Source: Liolophura sinensis
Lineage: Eukaryota; Mollusca; Polyplacophora; Chitonida; Chitonidae
Direction of reading: 5' to 3'
Assembly (NCBI RefSeq): GCF_032854445.1
Contig: NC_088306.1
Span: forward strand, 20,619,764 to 20,683,763
Length of the DNA: 64,000 nt
The position numbers and the translations under genes are program-made. The notes under the pieces are model-generated. The model was not told where the DNA came from and ran no database searches. It saw nothing but the letters and a program-made list of their open reading frames with translations. Shown here one piece after another: positions 1 to 14,300 of this stretch. Each line of letters opens with the position of its first letter. The first letter of the stretch is position 1.

Positions 1-2780
1 ACCAAGAATGATTTGTTTGGTTCATTGAAGGCGTAAACTGCATTAAACTGTGCAAATCATTTCTGTACACCATAGTTCTTTCAGAATGTTTCAAAATATT
101 GATCCAAGAATTAGGTTAGTTACTCTAGTCTATCAGCCCAGTTAAGTGTCAAATAATCAGATGGTTTCATCTTAAAAATATTTTTTTTCAAAAACCCTTC
201 TTTAAAGTTTCCATGTCAGCAAGTTTATAAAGGTATGGGCCACACACTTGTTAAAACTGTACAAATTATCTCTTCTTTTACGTTACCTTGTCCATTTTAA
301 AGCTGTCCAGATTACAATATTGGGGAAAGAAGTTCACAAAAGAGGTAAATATTTATTAAATTTAATTTGAGCTTAAAACAATTTGCATGTAATTTTTATA
401 GCTGTATTAAAAAGAAAAATGGTTACTACACATGATGGTGAACACAGTTATATCCAGAATGGGAGGTTCGAGGATGAGCTATACAAAAGGTTAAGATCAC
501 ATCAGTCTGTCTGTGATGCTGCAGTGCTTGTGTACTTCATACAGTACACATACACCGTCTGATAATTGTGACGTAAAACAGGAAAGAAGTAACGAGTTCA
601 TAGCTTTGTTATGGGGGAAAGGAGTTTTTACAAGGACCCCATTGTAAGACAGAGAATGTCTTAACTATGAATATTATTTTCTATTAAGTGTTTTTAATAC
701 GTGTCTTTAAAATTGTCCAACCAATGTAACATTGTACAGAAAATGTATCTTTGTCCTCAGAATGCTATTCATGTTAAGGATAAAATTTAAGCATTTTTTA
801 AAAATTTTTTATAATTTAAAATTGTTATTGTTCAGTTTCTTGTCTTCCCTCTCACTTAAAGATGAAACACAAGTTCAAACTATGAAGGCCTTAAATTTTA
901 AAAATCGTACAAAACTTGTGAGCTAAGGCAGACAGGTATTCTTACCGGCCACTTTAATATTAGGGGGATTTACTCATTTGGGAGATTACCATGACTAGAC
1001 ATGCCTCTGCAAAATGATTATGACCTCCTGCTCTCATAACTGTCTGTACTGTACACCACTGCTTGTGCAAATCTCTGCCTGTGTTGTTGAAATACTGGTT
1101 TTAGGGTCACTTCTCTTTTAAATATCGTGGCCTGTCAAATCAGCGCTTTTATTAAATCATTCACACTGGTAATTGTTTGTTTGTTTTTTTTGTTCTTTTT
1201 TTTTGTTTTACAATGCGAAATTATCTATTTACATATGTATATTAGTGTTATGATTTTGGTTTGTTTTTTTCTACAATAGTATATAACTGGACAACTGGAA
1301 ACAATTCTAGAACTGAATTATTGTATGACATTAGTGAATAACAAATGAGACCTGCCTGTGCAAGTATTGTTGATAATATATACATGTTAACAAAAACAAC
1401 ACCCACTGGGGTACCATCAAGTGGTGGAGGGTGTTATATACACATTCACGCAGTTTTACACAGAGCCAATTGTTATAATAAAACACCATTTTATACCTTC
1501 ATGGAGTATTACAATTTTTGCAACTTTAAACAACTAGGCTGATCTATTCACATTTTGAGTGAAAACAGGGCACTTATTGATTTAAAGTAATTTGAAAATG
1601 ATCTAATGACAAATTTTGTCACACGAGGCGTATCCAGACATGTGTTCGTGCGGTGAAATTCTTCTATTTCTTCCTTATTTCCCAACATAATTACACGGAT
1701 TTTTCGACATATTTTCAAGTTTTAGAGACTGTTATTAAGTTATTATTATTACTGTTAATTTCAACAAATTTTTTAAGCTTTAAGTTGAAATAATCACTCA
1801 TAAAAATCTAAGATTAGTACTGAAAATCTGTGCATCAGATTATTTAATAGTTTAAATGGTACACTGTGCACTTGGGGAATAACATTTGAAAACTGGCCAA
1901 AAAAACCCAAAACAAACAATAATAATAATTACATTTTGAAAAAAAAAATTTCTTTTTTTTTGTACAATTTCCTCTTTACTTTTACTAATATAAAAGTTGG
2001 ATGAATTTTGAAAGAATGTTTGAAATCAGTGGCTTTTAGCTTTAGAATATATATATGTGACTCCTGAACAATGCCTAGGGCTACATGAGGGAAAGTGCAG
2101 AATTTTGCATAAAAGGGGATATGGTATCCTTAAAGCTGTGCAGCTAACTTCATTAACTGAATCTAAACTCAGAGCTGCATGCAGAAATTAACCTGGCTTG
2201 ATCAATGATAAAATCATCTCAAGAGAGGGCTTACAAATTACAAATGATAAGCTGATGTATAGGCCCTAGTCATTACCCTAACTTTCTAATGTTTACTGTC
2301 TGTCAAGCCCTGAATATGGGATTTTGAAAACAATATGCAAAATAGTTCAGTTTCAAAAATGCAATTATTGCATTAATTTTTTCGGACAGTATTTCGCTCA
2401 AATTCAGATGTGGAGCTAGTACCAAACCCTTCACCACCACCACCCACCCCAACCAAACTTCAATGAAAGAACTGGTACCGTCAGTGTCAAATGTATCAGA
2501 AAATTGTCACAGTCGATGCACTGCAAACAGAAATGACCACTGAATATCTTCTTTACTGTTTGCAGTAGTAGGTAATCTCTATCACTGCTCTACTAGTCTT
2601 AGAATGGCTGGATTATAGCCAGCATGTTTCCTATTAGTTAGGCCTAGTAGTTGGGTGATCATAGAATAGCCGTGTGCAGAAGTCTGAGACACATTTTTTG
2701 AGAAAGCTATAGTGCATTGCATTTGCCCCATTACCACCATTCACTTAACTTTAGCAGGAAAGTAATGGCATGAATCTTAC
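1..2780. other. AT-rich non-coding flank
   Basis: No convincing coding exon was seen on either strand. The stretch has homopolymer T and A runs and scattered short open frames with no family resemblance. If the candidate exon at 2781-2885 is real, this would be its first intron, with later exons outside the window. Confidence 0.4.
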
Positions 2781-2885
2781 CGCATCTTGCGTTACTTGAA
2801 CTTGACAGAAATCTTTACTCGGAGAAGGCGCTTGACCACTGATATCCACAATCAACCCATCGGGAAAAAATACCTTTGACGCCAT
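2781..2885 (-). CDS. Candidate first coding exon of an unidentified gene
   Basis: On the minus strand an ATG in good context (AAAATGG, at 2885) opens a 35-codon frame beginning MASKVFFPDGLIVDISGQ and ending exactly in phase 0 at a consensus donor (GCG|GTAAGA, exon end 2781). The peptide looks like ordinary coding composition, but I do not recognise the family. No matching downstream exon was found between 1 and 2780, so the rest of the gene would lie outside the window. It is 608 bp from the start codon of the sulfotransferase on the other strand, which would make a head-to-head pair. It could also be a chance short frame; only transcript data or a homologous protein would settle it. Confidence 0.4.
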
Positions 2886-3493
2886 TTTGACGCACTCCCA
2901 TGGCAATGCCTGTGGATACCTAGGTAATTATTATCCCTCCTCAAATTAGATCATTTTTATTAGACGGGGAAGAAAGCTGTTCATTAACAATATGTATGCC
3001 ATTATATTCAAGTATTTATTTGAACACCTCTTTATTAAAGTTTTAGACAACAGCGGTTGGTTCCGATCAAATTCTGAGCACTATTCAATTTTAACCGTAG
3101 GGTTATATTAACAACGCCTTCTATTAGCGGAGCGCCCTCTATGGGGCAGACAAGTGTCAGATCTGAAAATGACCTCCTTACCATGCATCTGCCAACCATC
3201 TGTGTAGTTATTGTTTTCTTGGGTAAATCAGGATTTCACCGGTTGATCGCGCAGGTTTTGTATCCGTCAACTTTTACACGTTCTGTTGTCCGTTGATAAA
3301 ATGGCCGAAATCGGTTTGGGCACAGCAAGAAGAGTTCATGAAATTGAAAGATGAAGATGGCGATGATGGGATGGGAAAGACGTTCATGTGATGATGTAGT
3401 ATTTCAGAACTAGAAGGATTTTCTGGGGTCTTGTGCAGTGAACACGCCAGAAACTTGAAAAAAGGAACATCCAAAGTTGACACGTTTTTCATT
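2886..3493. promoter_or_regulatory. Upstream region of the sulfotransferase gene, possibly shared
   Basis: This 608-bp interval separates the minus-strand candidate exon from the sulfotransferase ATG. It must hold the sulfotransferase 5' UTR and probably its promoter. Just inside the minus-strand start there is a CCATTTTGACGC stretch. I see no clear TATA box placed for either gene. The frame upstream of the chosen ATG is open back to 3431 but lacks an earlier ATG. Confidence 0.35.
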
Positions 3494-5646
3494 ATGGGCT
3501 TGGAAAAAAGGTGCAGGCTTATTTTCGGCTCAGTTCTTGTAGTGACAGTTGTTGTGGTGATTTATTTTGGATACTACGGATGCAGTGGTATCAATCAGTT
3601 TGAATGTTCTCGTTTTAACACCAGTCCAAGTCCATATATAAAGCAGAGACTGAATCAAAGAGACAACACCAGCGTATCGGGTAGCCGTACTTACACGGAA
3701 AAAAAGTATCCCGACACTTCTGTCAGTACAGGACTGGAAGCAGAGGGTGACATTAAATTTCAAGAAGATGATTTGTATCGTGAATATGACTTGGATCTGG
3801 AAGATGTGGATGTTATAGTTTTTGTGCACATACAAAAAACTGGGGGCACGACATTTGGAAGGCATCTTGTAAAAAACCTGGATGTAGAGCCACCATGCAA
3901 GTGTTACCGTGGTCGGAAAAAATGTGACTGCTATACGAAAGGGAGAAAAATCTGGCTGTTAAGTAGGTTCTCCACAGGCTGGGTGTGTGGTCTCCACGCT
4001 GATTGGACGGAGTTGACAAGCTGTGTTGGCTCTGTCTTGGACAAACTGGAGAAGAATCACAGGAAACGAAAGTACGTATCAGTATATATTTGTATTGTAT
4101 TTGTTTCACTTTCTTGATGATTGTAATGTATTTGGTCTAGAATGGACTGTAGGATCGACATGAAAGCATTAAATCTATAATTAATAAACCATGAAATGCA
4201 TACATTTACCTCCAGAAACCTGGCTTTGCAGATCAAAGTCCTTCAAAGACTTTTGCACATAACTTGATTGTTCCGTATAAAACATTTTGAAGTAATTCTT
4301 TGAGGTATAATATCATTTGATTTTCTGGGATGGCATCATTATATCTGAAATATTGCTGATGTTACATTAAGCCATACCCTCATTCCCGAACCTTTTGGCA
4401 TATGAAAGGTACATGTAACTTTTAGTGCCATTTTTGCACATTTTTAATTTGATTTTGGAGACAAAACTACATGGGTTGAGTTGGCCAGTTTCAGGGTTTC
4501 ACAGAAAGTATGTTATCAGTCTGCACGGAGTGATGCCTTCAGAGTATGCTTGACCATACATCTCACAAAGATGCAAAATGGTTGAAGAATTACAGTAATC
4601 ATTCATTCATAATTTTGGCATTTGTATGAACTGTATTTTGATATAGGTAAATACATTTTTCAAGTCTTTTTGCAGGTGTTTAGCTGTCAGTCAGACATAT
4701 GTAACTCTTAAAATTTTTAGTATTTTGATTTTGACCCTCACATAAATCAATAAGGTAAGATATGTAAAATAAAACGGTAGGAAATGAACGGCATGTACTA
4801 ATTGAGATTTAATGGAATAGTACTCTTGATAATTGAAGCAGCATATGGATACCAGATTAATTCTAATAGTTTAGAACTTTAATTTTTTTTTTTTTTACCA
4901 GGTACCATTTCATCACATTGCTACGTCAGCCAGTGTACCGTTACATCAGCGAATGGAAACATGTGCAGCGTGGCGCTACATGGAAAAGCGCGCGACTCGA
5001 GTGCAATGGCCGTAAAGCTACCTTGAGAGAAGTTCCATTTTGCTACGAGGGAGAAGACTGGAGGTCCGTGGAGTTGGACGAGTTCATGGCCTGTCCGCAT
5101 AACCTGGCAAATAATCGGCAAACGCGAATGCTAGCCAACCTCAGTCTAGTCAACTGCTACAACCACTCCAACATCCCGGAACAGACGTACAAGAAAATCT
5201 TGCTAGAAAGTGCCAAAGAAAATCTTAAAAATATGGCATTTATTGGGCTGTTGGAATACCAGAACTATACCCAGCGTCTTTTCGAGCATACTTTTAACTT
5301 GGAGTTCATAGATGACTTTGAGCAGTATCACAAGACACACTCTGGGAAAGCTACAAAATTTATCTCTGAAGAACAGTTCAAAAAAATTCAAGAGTTAAAT
5401 GATCTGGATGCAAAACTGTATCAGTTTGCAAAAGAACTATTTTTCCAAAGACTGGGAGCAATGGAAGCAGAGAATGGGGCTTCTAATGCTACTATTACTG
5501 ACTTGCTGCAACACACAGATGGGGATAGTGTCGAATATTACGACGATTACACAGAGGATGGTGATGAAGAAGAGGAAGAGGAGGATCCTGTTGCTAAAGA
5601 TAAGAATGAACTGAATTCCTTTCTCAGAGATATGAACGGTAGCTAA
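3494..5646 (+). CDS. HS6ST: Heparan-sulfate 6-O-sulfotransferase (HS6ST family)
   Basis: Golgi type II membrane enzyme that moves sulfate from PAPS to the 6-O position of glucosamine in heparan sulfate. Exons are 3494-4071 and 4902-5646, joined at AA|GTACGT and ACCAG|G, giving 440 residues. Residues ~9-28 form one hydrophobic signal anchor, followed by a stem of about 80 residues. The 5'-phosphosulfate loop reads HIQKTGGTTFGRH (H112, K115). A GLHADWTEL segment (H168) matches the region holding the proposed catalytic histidine. The 3'-phosphate site is LLRQPVYRYISEW (from L199). Family blocks such as NNRQTRMLANLSLV and ELNDLDAKLYQFAKELF follow, with NLS, NHS and NYT glycosylation sequons. The tail carries a run of acidic residues (DGDEEEEEED) before the TAA. 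I chose the ATG at 3494 because it starts the signal anchor; the frame upstream has no earlier ATG. Which vertebrate paralogue it matches best cannot be decided here. Confidence 0.95.
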
Positions 5647-6739
5647 TAGTGAACGACTGAAAAGGATTTCAAATACCAAAAATTTTGGTAAAAATTTAAA
5701 TGTTTAAATATTTTTACTTATCAGCTTGTGAATATTTGTAAGTTTTGCTTGTGTGACTTGGCTTTACATTCGGTCTCAGCGGCTACAAAACTACTGCATC
5801 TATGTTATTGTTACAGTATCCCTTTACTCCAAAACTTACCTGTATTTAAGAGTGAACTGTATATGAACGCAAGCCAAAGTATATGAAATTGAAGTGACCA
5901 AGGTTTTTTATAGTTTCATCCACATCATGATCTTTAAATATCATCTTATCAAATCCAGGACACATTTTTTTTTGCATAGGATTCTAATATCTGTCATAGT
6001 AAGGCCACTTTTAATCGAATGATTGTTTCTCATGACAAGTTTCTACAAATCACAGATGTTACCAGCAAGTATCAGTTTCTTATTTTTTTAAAATTCGAAG
6101 TACAACTGCACACTGAACCTGTCATATTTGAAGGGTAGACACATTAATAATTACTTTTCCAGAAAGAATTTCGTACTTAACAGCTATATTTTTTGTTTTA
6201 TATGCTAAAATATTCTTCTTCTTTGCATATCTCCCCTGGGTTAAATTCGCTTTCTTTTCCCCTCCAGTACTTTAGTCATGTGACCAATGTGTGTGCTGAT
6301 GATTGGCTCAGAGCAGCTATGATATCACTTGCAAAACTTTGAATGCCACACCACAGAAATCAGGGATCAACACATTTCTTTTTCAAGACGGCGCATTGAG
6401 GACCATAGTTTAAGAAAAAGAAATAATGGTTTATTCAGGTGGTTTGTGAAGAATTACCATAGTATGCTGCTTAAGATTTACTTACAGGTGAAAGCATTGA
6501 TATACAGAGAACGTTTACTTATTGACAGTTTAGGGAACATACTTTAAAGGTATGTATACATGATTTAGAAAAACACACCTTTTTTCTTGCATGAATGATT
6601 TTTAGATTGTTGTTTGGTACATTTAGCATGAAAACAAAGACACACAAGTGTGCTTGAGGTGTATATGTGAGGTAGTAGTCATTATGATTAGAGATCTTTA
6701 TAAATCAAAATGCTCAAGTCTCTGTTTTGTAACACAGGC
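5647..6739 (+). other. Probable 3' UTR and downstream flank of HS6ST
   Basis: AT-rich sequence with no coding signal. Candidate AATAAA signals appear further on, at 7223-7228 and 7686-7691, so the 3' UTR may run through this stretch. The true transcript end cannot be read from the sequence. Confidence 0.35.
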
Positions 6740-7130
6740 ATGCATTGTAATAGTTGTGTTACAGATTGAAATGGTGTTACAGATTGTTACACTGGTGTTT
6801 ACAAATTGCATCGGCAGTGTTGCAGCTTGAATTTAAACAGTGGATTTACAGATTGTAAAAGTGCTGGTACAGATTGTAGCAGTGGTGTCACAGGTTGTTA
6901 CACTTGTGTTTACAAATTGTATAAGCGGTATTGCTCATTGTAACAGTAGAGTTACAGAGTGTAACTGTGTTGGTACGTGTTGTTGCAGTGGTGTTACAGA
7001 TTGTATCAGTGGGGTTACAGATTGACAGATTGTTACATTGGTGTTTACAAATCATATCAGAGTTGTTGCAAATTGTAACAGTAGGTTTACAGAGTGTAAC
7101 AGCGTTGATACAATTTTTTTTTAGTGGTGT
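6740..7130 (+). repeat. Degenerate ~21-bp minisatellite with higher-order period
   Basis: Tandem imperfect copies of a unit like GTGTTACAGATTGTAACAGTG run through this block. A larger pattern (ACAGATTGTTACACTGG followed by TGTTTACAAATTG) recurs near 6779, 6890 and 7023, so copies are grouped into blocks of roughly five to six units. The open frames here are by-products of the repeat. Confidence 0.75.
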
Positions 7131-9769
7131 TTCAGGCTTGGTAACATATGATAAGAGACATACTGGAGCATTGCATGCCTAGAACTGAAAGTCTAATTAC
7201 TGGTCAATTTAATTGTTAAAGCAATAAAAAAAATACCCTCAGTAAATGCTAGTCATCTTCGAATAATCAAACCCCAAGTAGTATTTTTGGGAATGTGCAC
7301 GTGTATAATGAAGGACTGTCAGATTGATGGTGTGGATAATTTTATGTTGCATATTTGAGTAGGTTAAACTTCTTTGTATCAGTGATTCCTGGTAATAAAC
7401 TAGCATGAGAATAGTAAACTGTCTAGTCTCTTCATGAATGTTCACTGGGTGTTTACCCCATATATGTACATGTAGGATGATTTCTTTCACTCTTTAACTT
7501 CATGCTATTCATCATTTCAAGCTTAACAACTTGAGCAATTTTTTGACACGTGATGTTTTTGGACCAGTAAAAGTATGTATAAAGAGATGTGAACAGAGCC
7601 TATTACTTGAAAAGTGTTAAAAATGCATGGGCTTAGGTGGAACGTCTACACCCCCTGACTTGATGTTGTCTTTTTTAAATCTTCTCAATAAAAACTCATG
7701 GGATTCTAAATATGTATTTAAATGACTTTTTAAAAGTTTGAACTACATCACTGCAAATAATCAGACTGTTTTTTGACCAGTTTCTCACATATTCATTGTG
7801 AAAAGCAGAAAAGCAGAACTGATGACATACAGTCTACCACATGGTTAATATGGCACCCTAAACTTAACAACTGCCAAATCAACCCATGGCCACAGCTCGT
7901 CAAATGATTAGCATATTCATGATACTGTAAACACCTAGCCCATTTAGGCCTGGAACATCACAAAGATAAAGTTACCTCCCTTTGGTAAACTTTGAGGAAG
8001 AATAAAACGGATGAGGAATTTCATTTGTTTCACAATGGCAGTAAAGTAGACTTTACCATCATCATGATTTCCTCCACACATAAAGCTGATAATCAAAACA
8101 ATGTTAAATTTGAATGAAATGTATTATTAGGTTGAAATATCTTAAAATATAAACCAGGTTACATATTGAGGTGGTATTAACTTTCCAACGATTTCTGGTA
8201 AAAACACGGGGACGTTAGCTATATACATGTAGGTATACATTCTTGTAGATGGAGGTTATTAGGTACAGTGTATGTTTTTTGTGATATGTGAGGATTTTTC
8301 AGGGTTTTCATGCAGGATAATAGGAGGACATTTTATAGTGAAATCCAGTGTAGATCAGAAGTTCCCTGTCATGCTGAGAGTGCCACAACCCGGTTAGTGG
8401 CTTTGTCTGCGGTATATGTACCCTAATCCTTCTCACAGATATTGGTAATGTAGAAAGTGGAATATTACATTTCTTTGCCAGCCTTTTGGAAAAGTAAACA
8501 TACGAGTATGTTTGTCATTAGATGGTCTAACCGTGTGAGAAAAAAAGAAACAATATTCCTGCTAAAATTACATATGCATTGGCTGAAATGAGCAGACTAG
8601 ATGTCCCAAATTTTAGAAGAAATAGGGAAAATAAATTTAGACTGGAGTGCTTGTCAAACCTTGAGAGAACTCTTGTCATCAGAAAACTTAGTCTGAAGCT
8701 ATGATCATTTATTTATATTTTATTATTCAATTCTGACTATTGTAACAAACATTGGTATGGAAGAATTTGTGTAGAGAAATGTGTTTAAAGTCTGTAGTTC
8801 TGTTAATATAGCCAGCTACGAGTTATTATTATAATCATATTTACAATAGATGCTGGACCATTACTTGTATATACAGGGACCGAATTCACTTCCAAAAAAA
8901 AAAAAAGAATTTTCTTTTCTAACATATACGTCTTTTGCCTGACATTGGGTGTTTCTTTGAAGACGTTCTTAATTTGAAAGGATTCGTACAAATGAAATCT
9001 GTTTTTTCTTCTAATGTTCTTTATTCTTCACTCTTGTATTCCCCCTCCTTTGATGTCTTAAATTTTCTTCAATTTCTCCCAGAGAATGGATTTGTGATTA
9101 ATCATGAATTGCAAAGGCTTTCAGTCAGAAAGTGCATGTTTGTGTCAGGATCTGGCTGGAGAGTAGGATTCTTTAATACCGAAGTGTGCTGATACCATGC
9201 ATATCTCTCTCTGTGTGATGGTGCTAAAATTAATTTGTGGAGACAATATGTGTTGGTCACAGTCACAGCAGTTGTATTTCTTTGTAGGTCAAATTACTTC
9301 ACTGCAAAAACGGTGATTAAACTTGGAAGAAAATCAAATATTTGCATGTAACGTTGTCCCATCATATTTACAAACAAGAAAAAAGGAGTTGTGAATATGT
9401 TATTGTATATAAATCTGATTAACAGGTGAATTAATGCCCCTGAATTTTCAGATAACGCAATATTGGTTTTGCACAAAATACATAGAATTGTTCATTGATT
9501 GTGATGTTCTTAAATCTGTGTTCAGATCTGACTGCTCTCCTGTTTCATTTTTGACTGAACGTATTGTTCGTGTATCTTCCTCTTAACATTTCTGAATCCG
9601 ACCTCTTCCATGCAATATAATTGTGTTTTTGGGATCACAATTCCACAGACAAGTTTTTCAATGATGAGAATGAACTATTTCACTGATGCCAGTCATCCTT
9701 CCTACCACTGCCTTTGTTTGCTACAATGTGTATGCTGTAACCAGATCGACTTTGCCAATTATTTCATTT
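7131..9769. other. Intergenic, no gene seen
   Basis: AT-rich stretch without recognisable exons, SINEs or RNA genes. AATAAA motifs at 7223 and 7686 could end the HS6ST transcript. Short open frames (for example 8935-9192) have no family features and atypical composition. Confidence 0.4.
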
Positions 9770-9770
9770 G

Positions 9771-9892
9771 GCGGGCTCATGTTGGCTTCCTCTCCGACTG
9801 CGGGAAGGTCTGTCAGCAACCTGCAGTGGTCGTGGGTATTCTTGAGTACGGCGTGAAACAGCAATAAAAATAAATAAATAAATAAATAAATA
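9771..9892 (+). mobile_element. SINE family A, 5'-truncated with internal deletion
   Basis: It matches the body of the window's most common SINE (GGCTTCCTCTCC, CAACCTGC, GTCGTGGGT), then jumps directly to ATTCTTGAGTACGGCG and an AAATA tail. The tRNA-like head and the middle of the body are missing. Confidence 0.8.
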
Positions 9893-11347
9893 TTTCATTC
9901 TGTATTGATGGAAATGTGCTTCAGTTGCACTGTTCTGCAACACCTGATCAGAAATCGGATATCTGCTCCAAAGTGTCATTTTATCTGCTGTACCATTGTT
10001 GTATTGTATGCATAGGTAAGCTTTTGTAAGCAGATAACACAGCATTGTATTGAATTATCTTAGGTCAGCTGTGTTCCTCTTTTCACCATTTTCCAACGCC
10101 AAGTTTGGCATTAAACATCCAATACGAAATCAGAACAGTATATTTACCTTGAAATGTCATGTGAATCTTGTAGTGCATTCCTGCTATATACATTTATTGT
10201 GGTTTTGTTTTTAATTTATGTTTAAGTTTGTTTTTATGTCTATGCTTCACAGTATTTTTTGATATGCATCATTCAAAAAGTGCAAATGTAACAGGCACTT
10301 GGTAAAAATCTGTTTTGTAAAAAGTACCCTTTAAAGGATTTAAACCCAAAAACATCTGTTGCTTGTGTGATTATATACATTTAGATAAAACCATTTTTTA
10401 GTATTTTTTTTTTTTTTTACTAGTTTCCTTTGTATATTGTTGGGCTCCCACTTGTTGCCAAGATAATCTTACGCATGATATTAAAATTCCTTACACATAA
10501 ATTTGTATTGGTTTGTTATTTGTGCAAAAGTTCGGATCCAGCCTTTAACAAGGAAAAGATATTGCTTTTGTATGTGTACAAAAATCTGATTTTCATTCTT
10601 AGTTAGACGAGATTCAGGGACAGTGGACAAAAGTGCAGTGCTTGGGGCCATAACCCTGGGCACTTAGGCTGCCTGTTTGGATGTGCACCTGTTTGTTTGG
10701 TAGTGTATCAGTGGAACCAGGGTTACCTTCTCTGCAGTTGGTCGCACTAGACACTGGCCTAGCCACCGCGGAATCTTACTTTAACCTGACCTGGTGTGAT
10801 CAGCGGAGTTGGAGCAGCACGCTGAAATGACCAACTGCAACACAATAAAGATGTACAAAGAACAAATCAGGGTGGTTTAGTCAGAACAGACACAAACTAT
10901 TTCCGCATATAAACCCTGTAAAAGAATCCTGGCTCTAAGCTCTGGTAAATGCTTTAATTTACTATTTATTCCCCATACTCTAAGTGCGCCTCTGGGTCCA
11001 TTCCAGCTGCAGTAGTACTTCACCCCCAATGCCTACCAGGCCGGCCCAGAATGTCAAACTCTCCACTGCTGTTTCACTTAGCTCACCGAACGTCGTTGTT
11101 GAACTGCTGACTAACCGCAAGATCGATACCTATAATTTAATTTTTCATTTATTTAACAACAAATATATTCAACGTCTTCATGATTCCATGGCCAATATCC
11201 AACAGTATAAACGTCACAATGGACAGAGAAGTAATTTCACAAGTTGAACTACTGCCTTTCCTATAAATAACTATTGTCCTTTATACAAAAGCCTGTCCAA
11301 ATTCACACCACAAAATGTTCCATGAACAGCTCCTGTGTTCACGGTGT
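9893..11347. other. Intergenic; possible dehydrogenase 3' end
   Basis: No coding exon was recognised. On the minus strand AATAAA lies at 11148-11153, about 195 bp past the dehydrogenase stop codon, and could be its polyadenylation signal. A moderately GC-rich patch near 10610-10850 may be an old repeat but has no second copy in this window. Confidence 0.35.
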
Positions 11348-14300
11348 TCATCTGGCAGTATAACCTCCATCCATCATGAGGGTAGATCCAGTCATGTTGT
11401 CCCCAGCAGATGTACACAGAAACACAACTGTATCAGCTATCTGATAAAACAATTAAAAAGGGCCTGAATTTACAAGAGGACCTTAATTTGTATAGTAGGG
11501 AATGTCTTACCAGATTTAAGTGACATGATTACAGGATCATGAGCATTTTTAAATGAAAGATTTAAAGAGACACTTTTTTCTTCACATACAGAAAAATGTA
11601 AATTGTAAAATAGTTTTTAAAAAGTAAGTTTTTGTAGTCATCAGCATACATTAACTTAGATGAAGAACTATCCAGAAATATAAACACTTTGGACATGTTA
11701 TCTGACTGAACATCCAATCTGACTGAACATCGAAACTGACTGAGCATTCAATCTGACTGAACATCCAATCTGACTGAACATTCAATCTGACTGAACATCC
11801 AATCTGAACATCCATTCTGACTGAACATTCAATCTGACTGAACATCCAATCTGACTCAACATCCAATCTGACTCAACATTCAATCTGACTGAACATCCAA
11901 TCTGACTCAACATTCAATCTGATTGAACACCCAATCTGACTTTAAATTCAATCTCACTGAACATCCAATCTGACTTTACATTCAATCCGACTGAACATCA
12001 AACCTGACTTAACATTCAATCTAACTGAACATCCAATCTGACTTTACATTCAATCTGACTTTACATTCAATCTGATTGAACATCCAACCTGACTTTACAT
12101 TCAATCTGACTGAACATCCAATCTGACTCTACATTCAATCTGACTGAACATCCAATCTGAATGAACATCCAATCTGACTTTACATTCAATCTGACCTTAC
12201 ATTCAATCTGACTGAACATCCAACCTGAGTTTACATTCAATCTGACTCAACATCCAATCTGACTTTACATTCAATCTAACTTTACATCCAATCTGACTTT
12301 ACATTCAATCTAACTGAACATCCAATCTGACTTTACATTTAATCTGACTGAACATCTAATCTGACTTTACATTCAATCTGACTGAACATACAATCTGGCA
12401 GAACATCCAAACTAACTTTACATTCTATATGACTGAACATCCAATCTGACTTCACATTCAATCTGACTGAACATCCAATCTGACTTTACACTCAATCTGA
12501 CTGAACATCAAATCTGACTTTACATTCAATCTAACTGAACATCCAATCTGACTTAACATTCAATCTGACTGAACATCCAATCTGACTGAACATCCAACCT
12601 CACTTTACATTCAATCTAACTGAACATCCAATCTGACTTTACATTCAATCTAACTGAACATCCAATCTGACTTAACATTCAATCTGACTGAACATCCAAT
12701 CTGACTTTACATTCAATCTGACTGAACATCCAATCTGACTGAACATCAAATCTGACTTTACATTCAATCTAACTGAAAATCCAATCTGACTTAACATTCA
12801 ATCTGACTGAACATCCAACCTCACTTTACATTCAATCTCACTGAACATCCAACCTGACTTTACATTCAATCTGACTGAACATCCAATCTGACTTAACATT
12901 CAATCTGACTCAACATCCAACCTGACTTTACATTCAATCTGACTGAACATCCAACCTGACTTTACATTCAATCTGACTGAACATCCAATCTGACTTTACA
13001 TTCTTTACATCCAACCTGACTGAACATCCAATCTGACTCAACATCCAACCTGACTCAACATCCAATCTGACTTTACATTCAATCTGACTCAACATCCAAC
13101 CTGACTTAACATTCAATCTGACTGAACATCCCATCTGACTTTACATTCAATCTGACTTTACATTCAATCTGATTGAACATCCAATCTGACTTTACATTCA
13201 ATCTGACTGAACATCCCATCAGACTGAACATTCAATCTGACTGAACATCCAATCTGACTTTACATTCAATATAACTGAACATCCAATCTGACTGAACATC
13301 CAACCTCACTTTACATTCAATCTGACTGAACATCCAACCTGACTTTACATTCAATCTGACTGAACATCCAATCTGACTTTACATTCTTTACATCCAACAT
13401 GACTCAACATCCAATCTGACTGAACATACAACCTGACTCAACATCCAATCTGACTTTACATTCAATCTGACTGAACATCCAACCTGACTTTACATTCAAT
13501 CTGACTCAACATCCCATCTGACTTTACATTCAATCTGACTGAACATCCAATCTGACTTTACATTCAATCTGACTGAACATCCAATCTGACTTTACATTCA
13601 ATCTGACTGAACATCCCATCAGACTGAACATTCAATCTGACTGAACATCAAATCTGACCTTACATTCAATCTAACTGAACATTCAATATGACTTTACATT
13701 CAATCTGACTGAGCATCCAATCTGACTTTATATTCAATCTGACTTTACATCCAATCTGACTTTACATTCAATCTAACTGAACATCCAATCTGACTTTACA
13801 TTTAATCTGACTGAACATCTAATCTGACTTTACATTCAATCTGACTGAACATACAATCTGGCAGAACATCCAAACTAACTTTACATTCTATACGACTGAA
13901 CATCCAATCTGACTTCACATTCAATCTGACTGAACATCCAATCTGACTTTACATTCAATCTGACTGAACATCCAATCTGACTGAACATCAAACCTGACTT
14001 TACATTCAATCTAACTGAGCATCCAATCTGACTTAACATTCAATCTGACTGAACATCCAATCTGACTAAAATCCAATCTGACTGATCATTCAACCTCACT
14101 TTACATTCAATCTAACTGAACATCCAATCTGACTTTACATTCAATCTGATTGAACATCCAATCTGACTTTACATTCAATATGACTGAACATCCCATCAGA
14201 CTAAACATTCAATCTGATTGAACATCCAATCTGACTTTACATTCAATCTGACTGAACATCCAATCTGACTTTACATCCAATATGACTGAACATCCAATCT

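Noticed and set aside
8935-9192. 85-codon plus-strand frame as an exon of a further gene
   Set aside because: No family motif, no neighbouring exon in compatible phase, and composition like the AT-rich flank.
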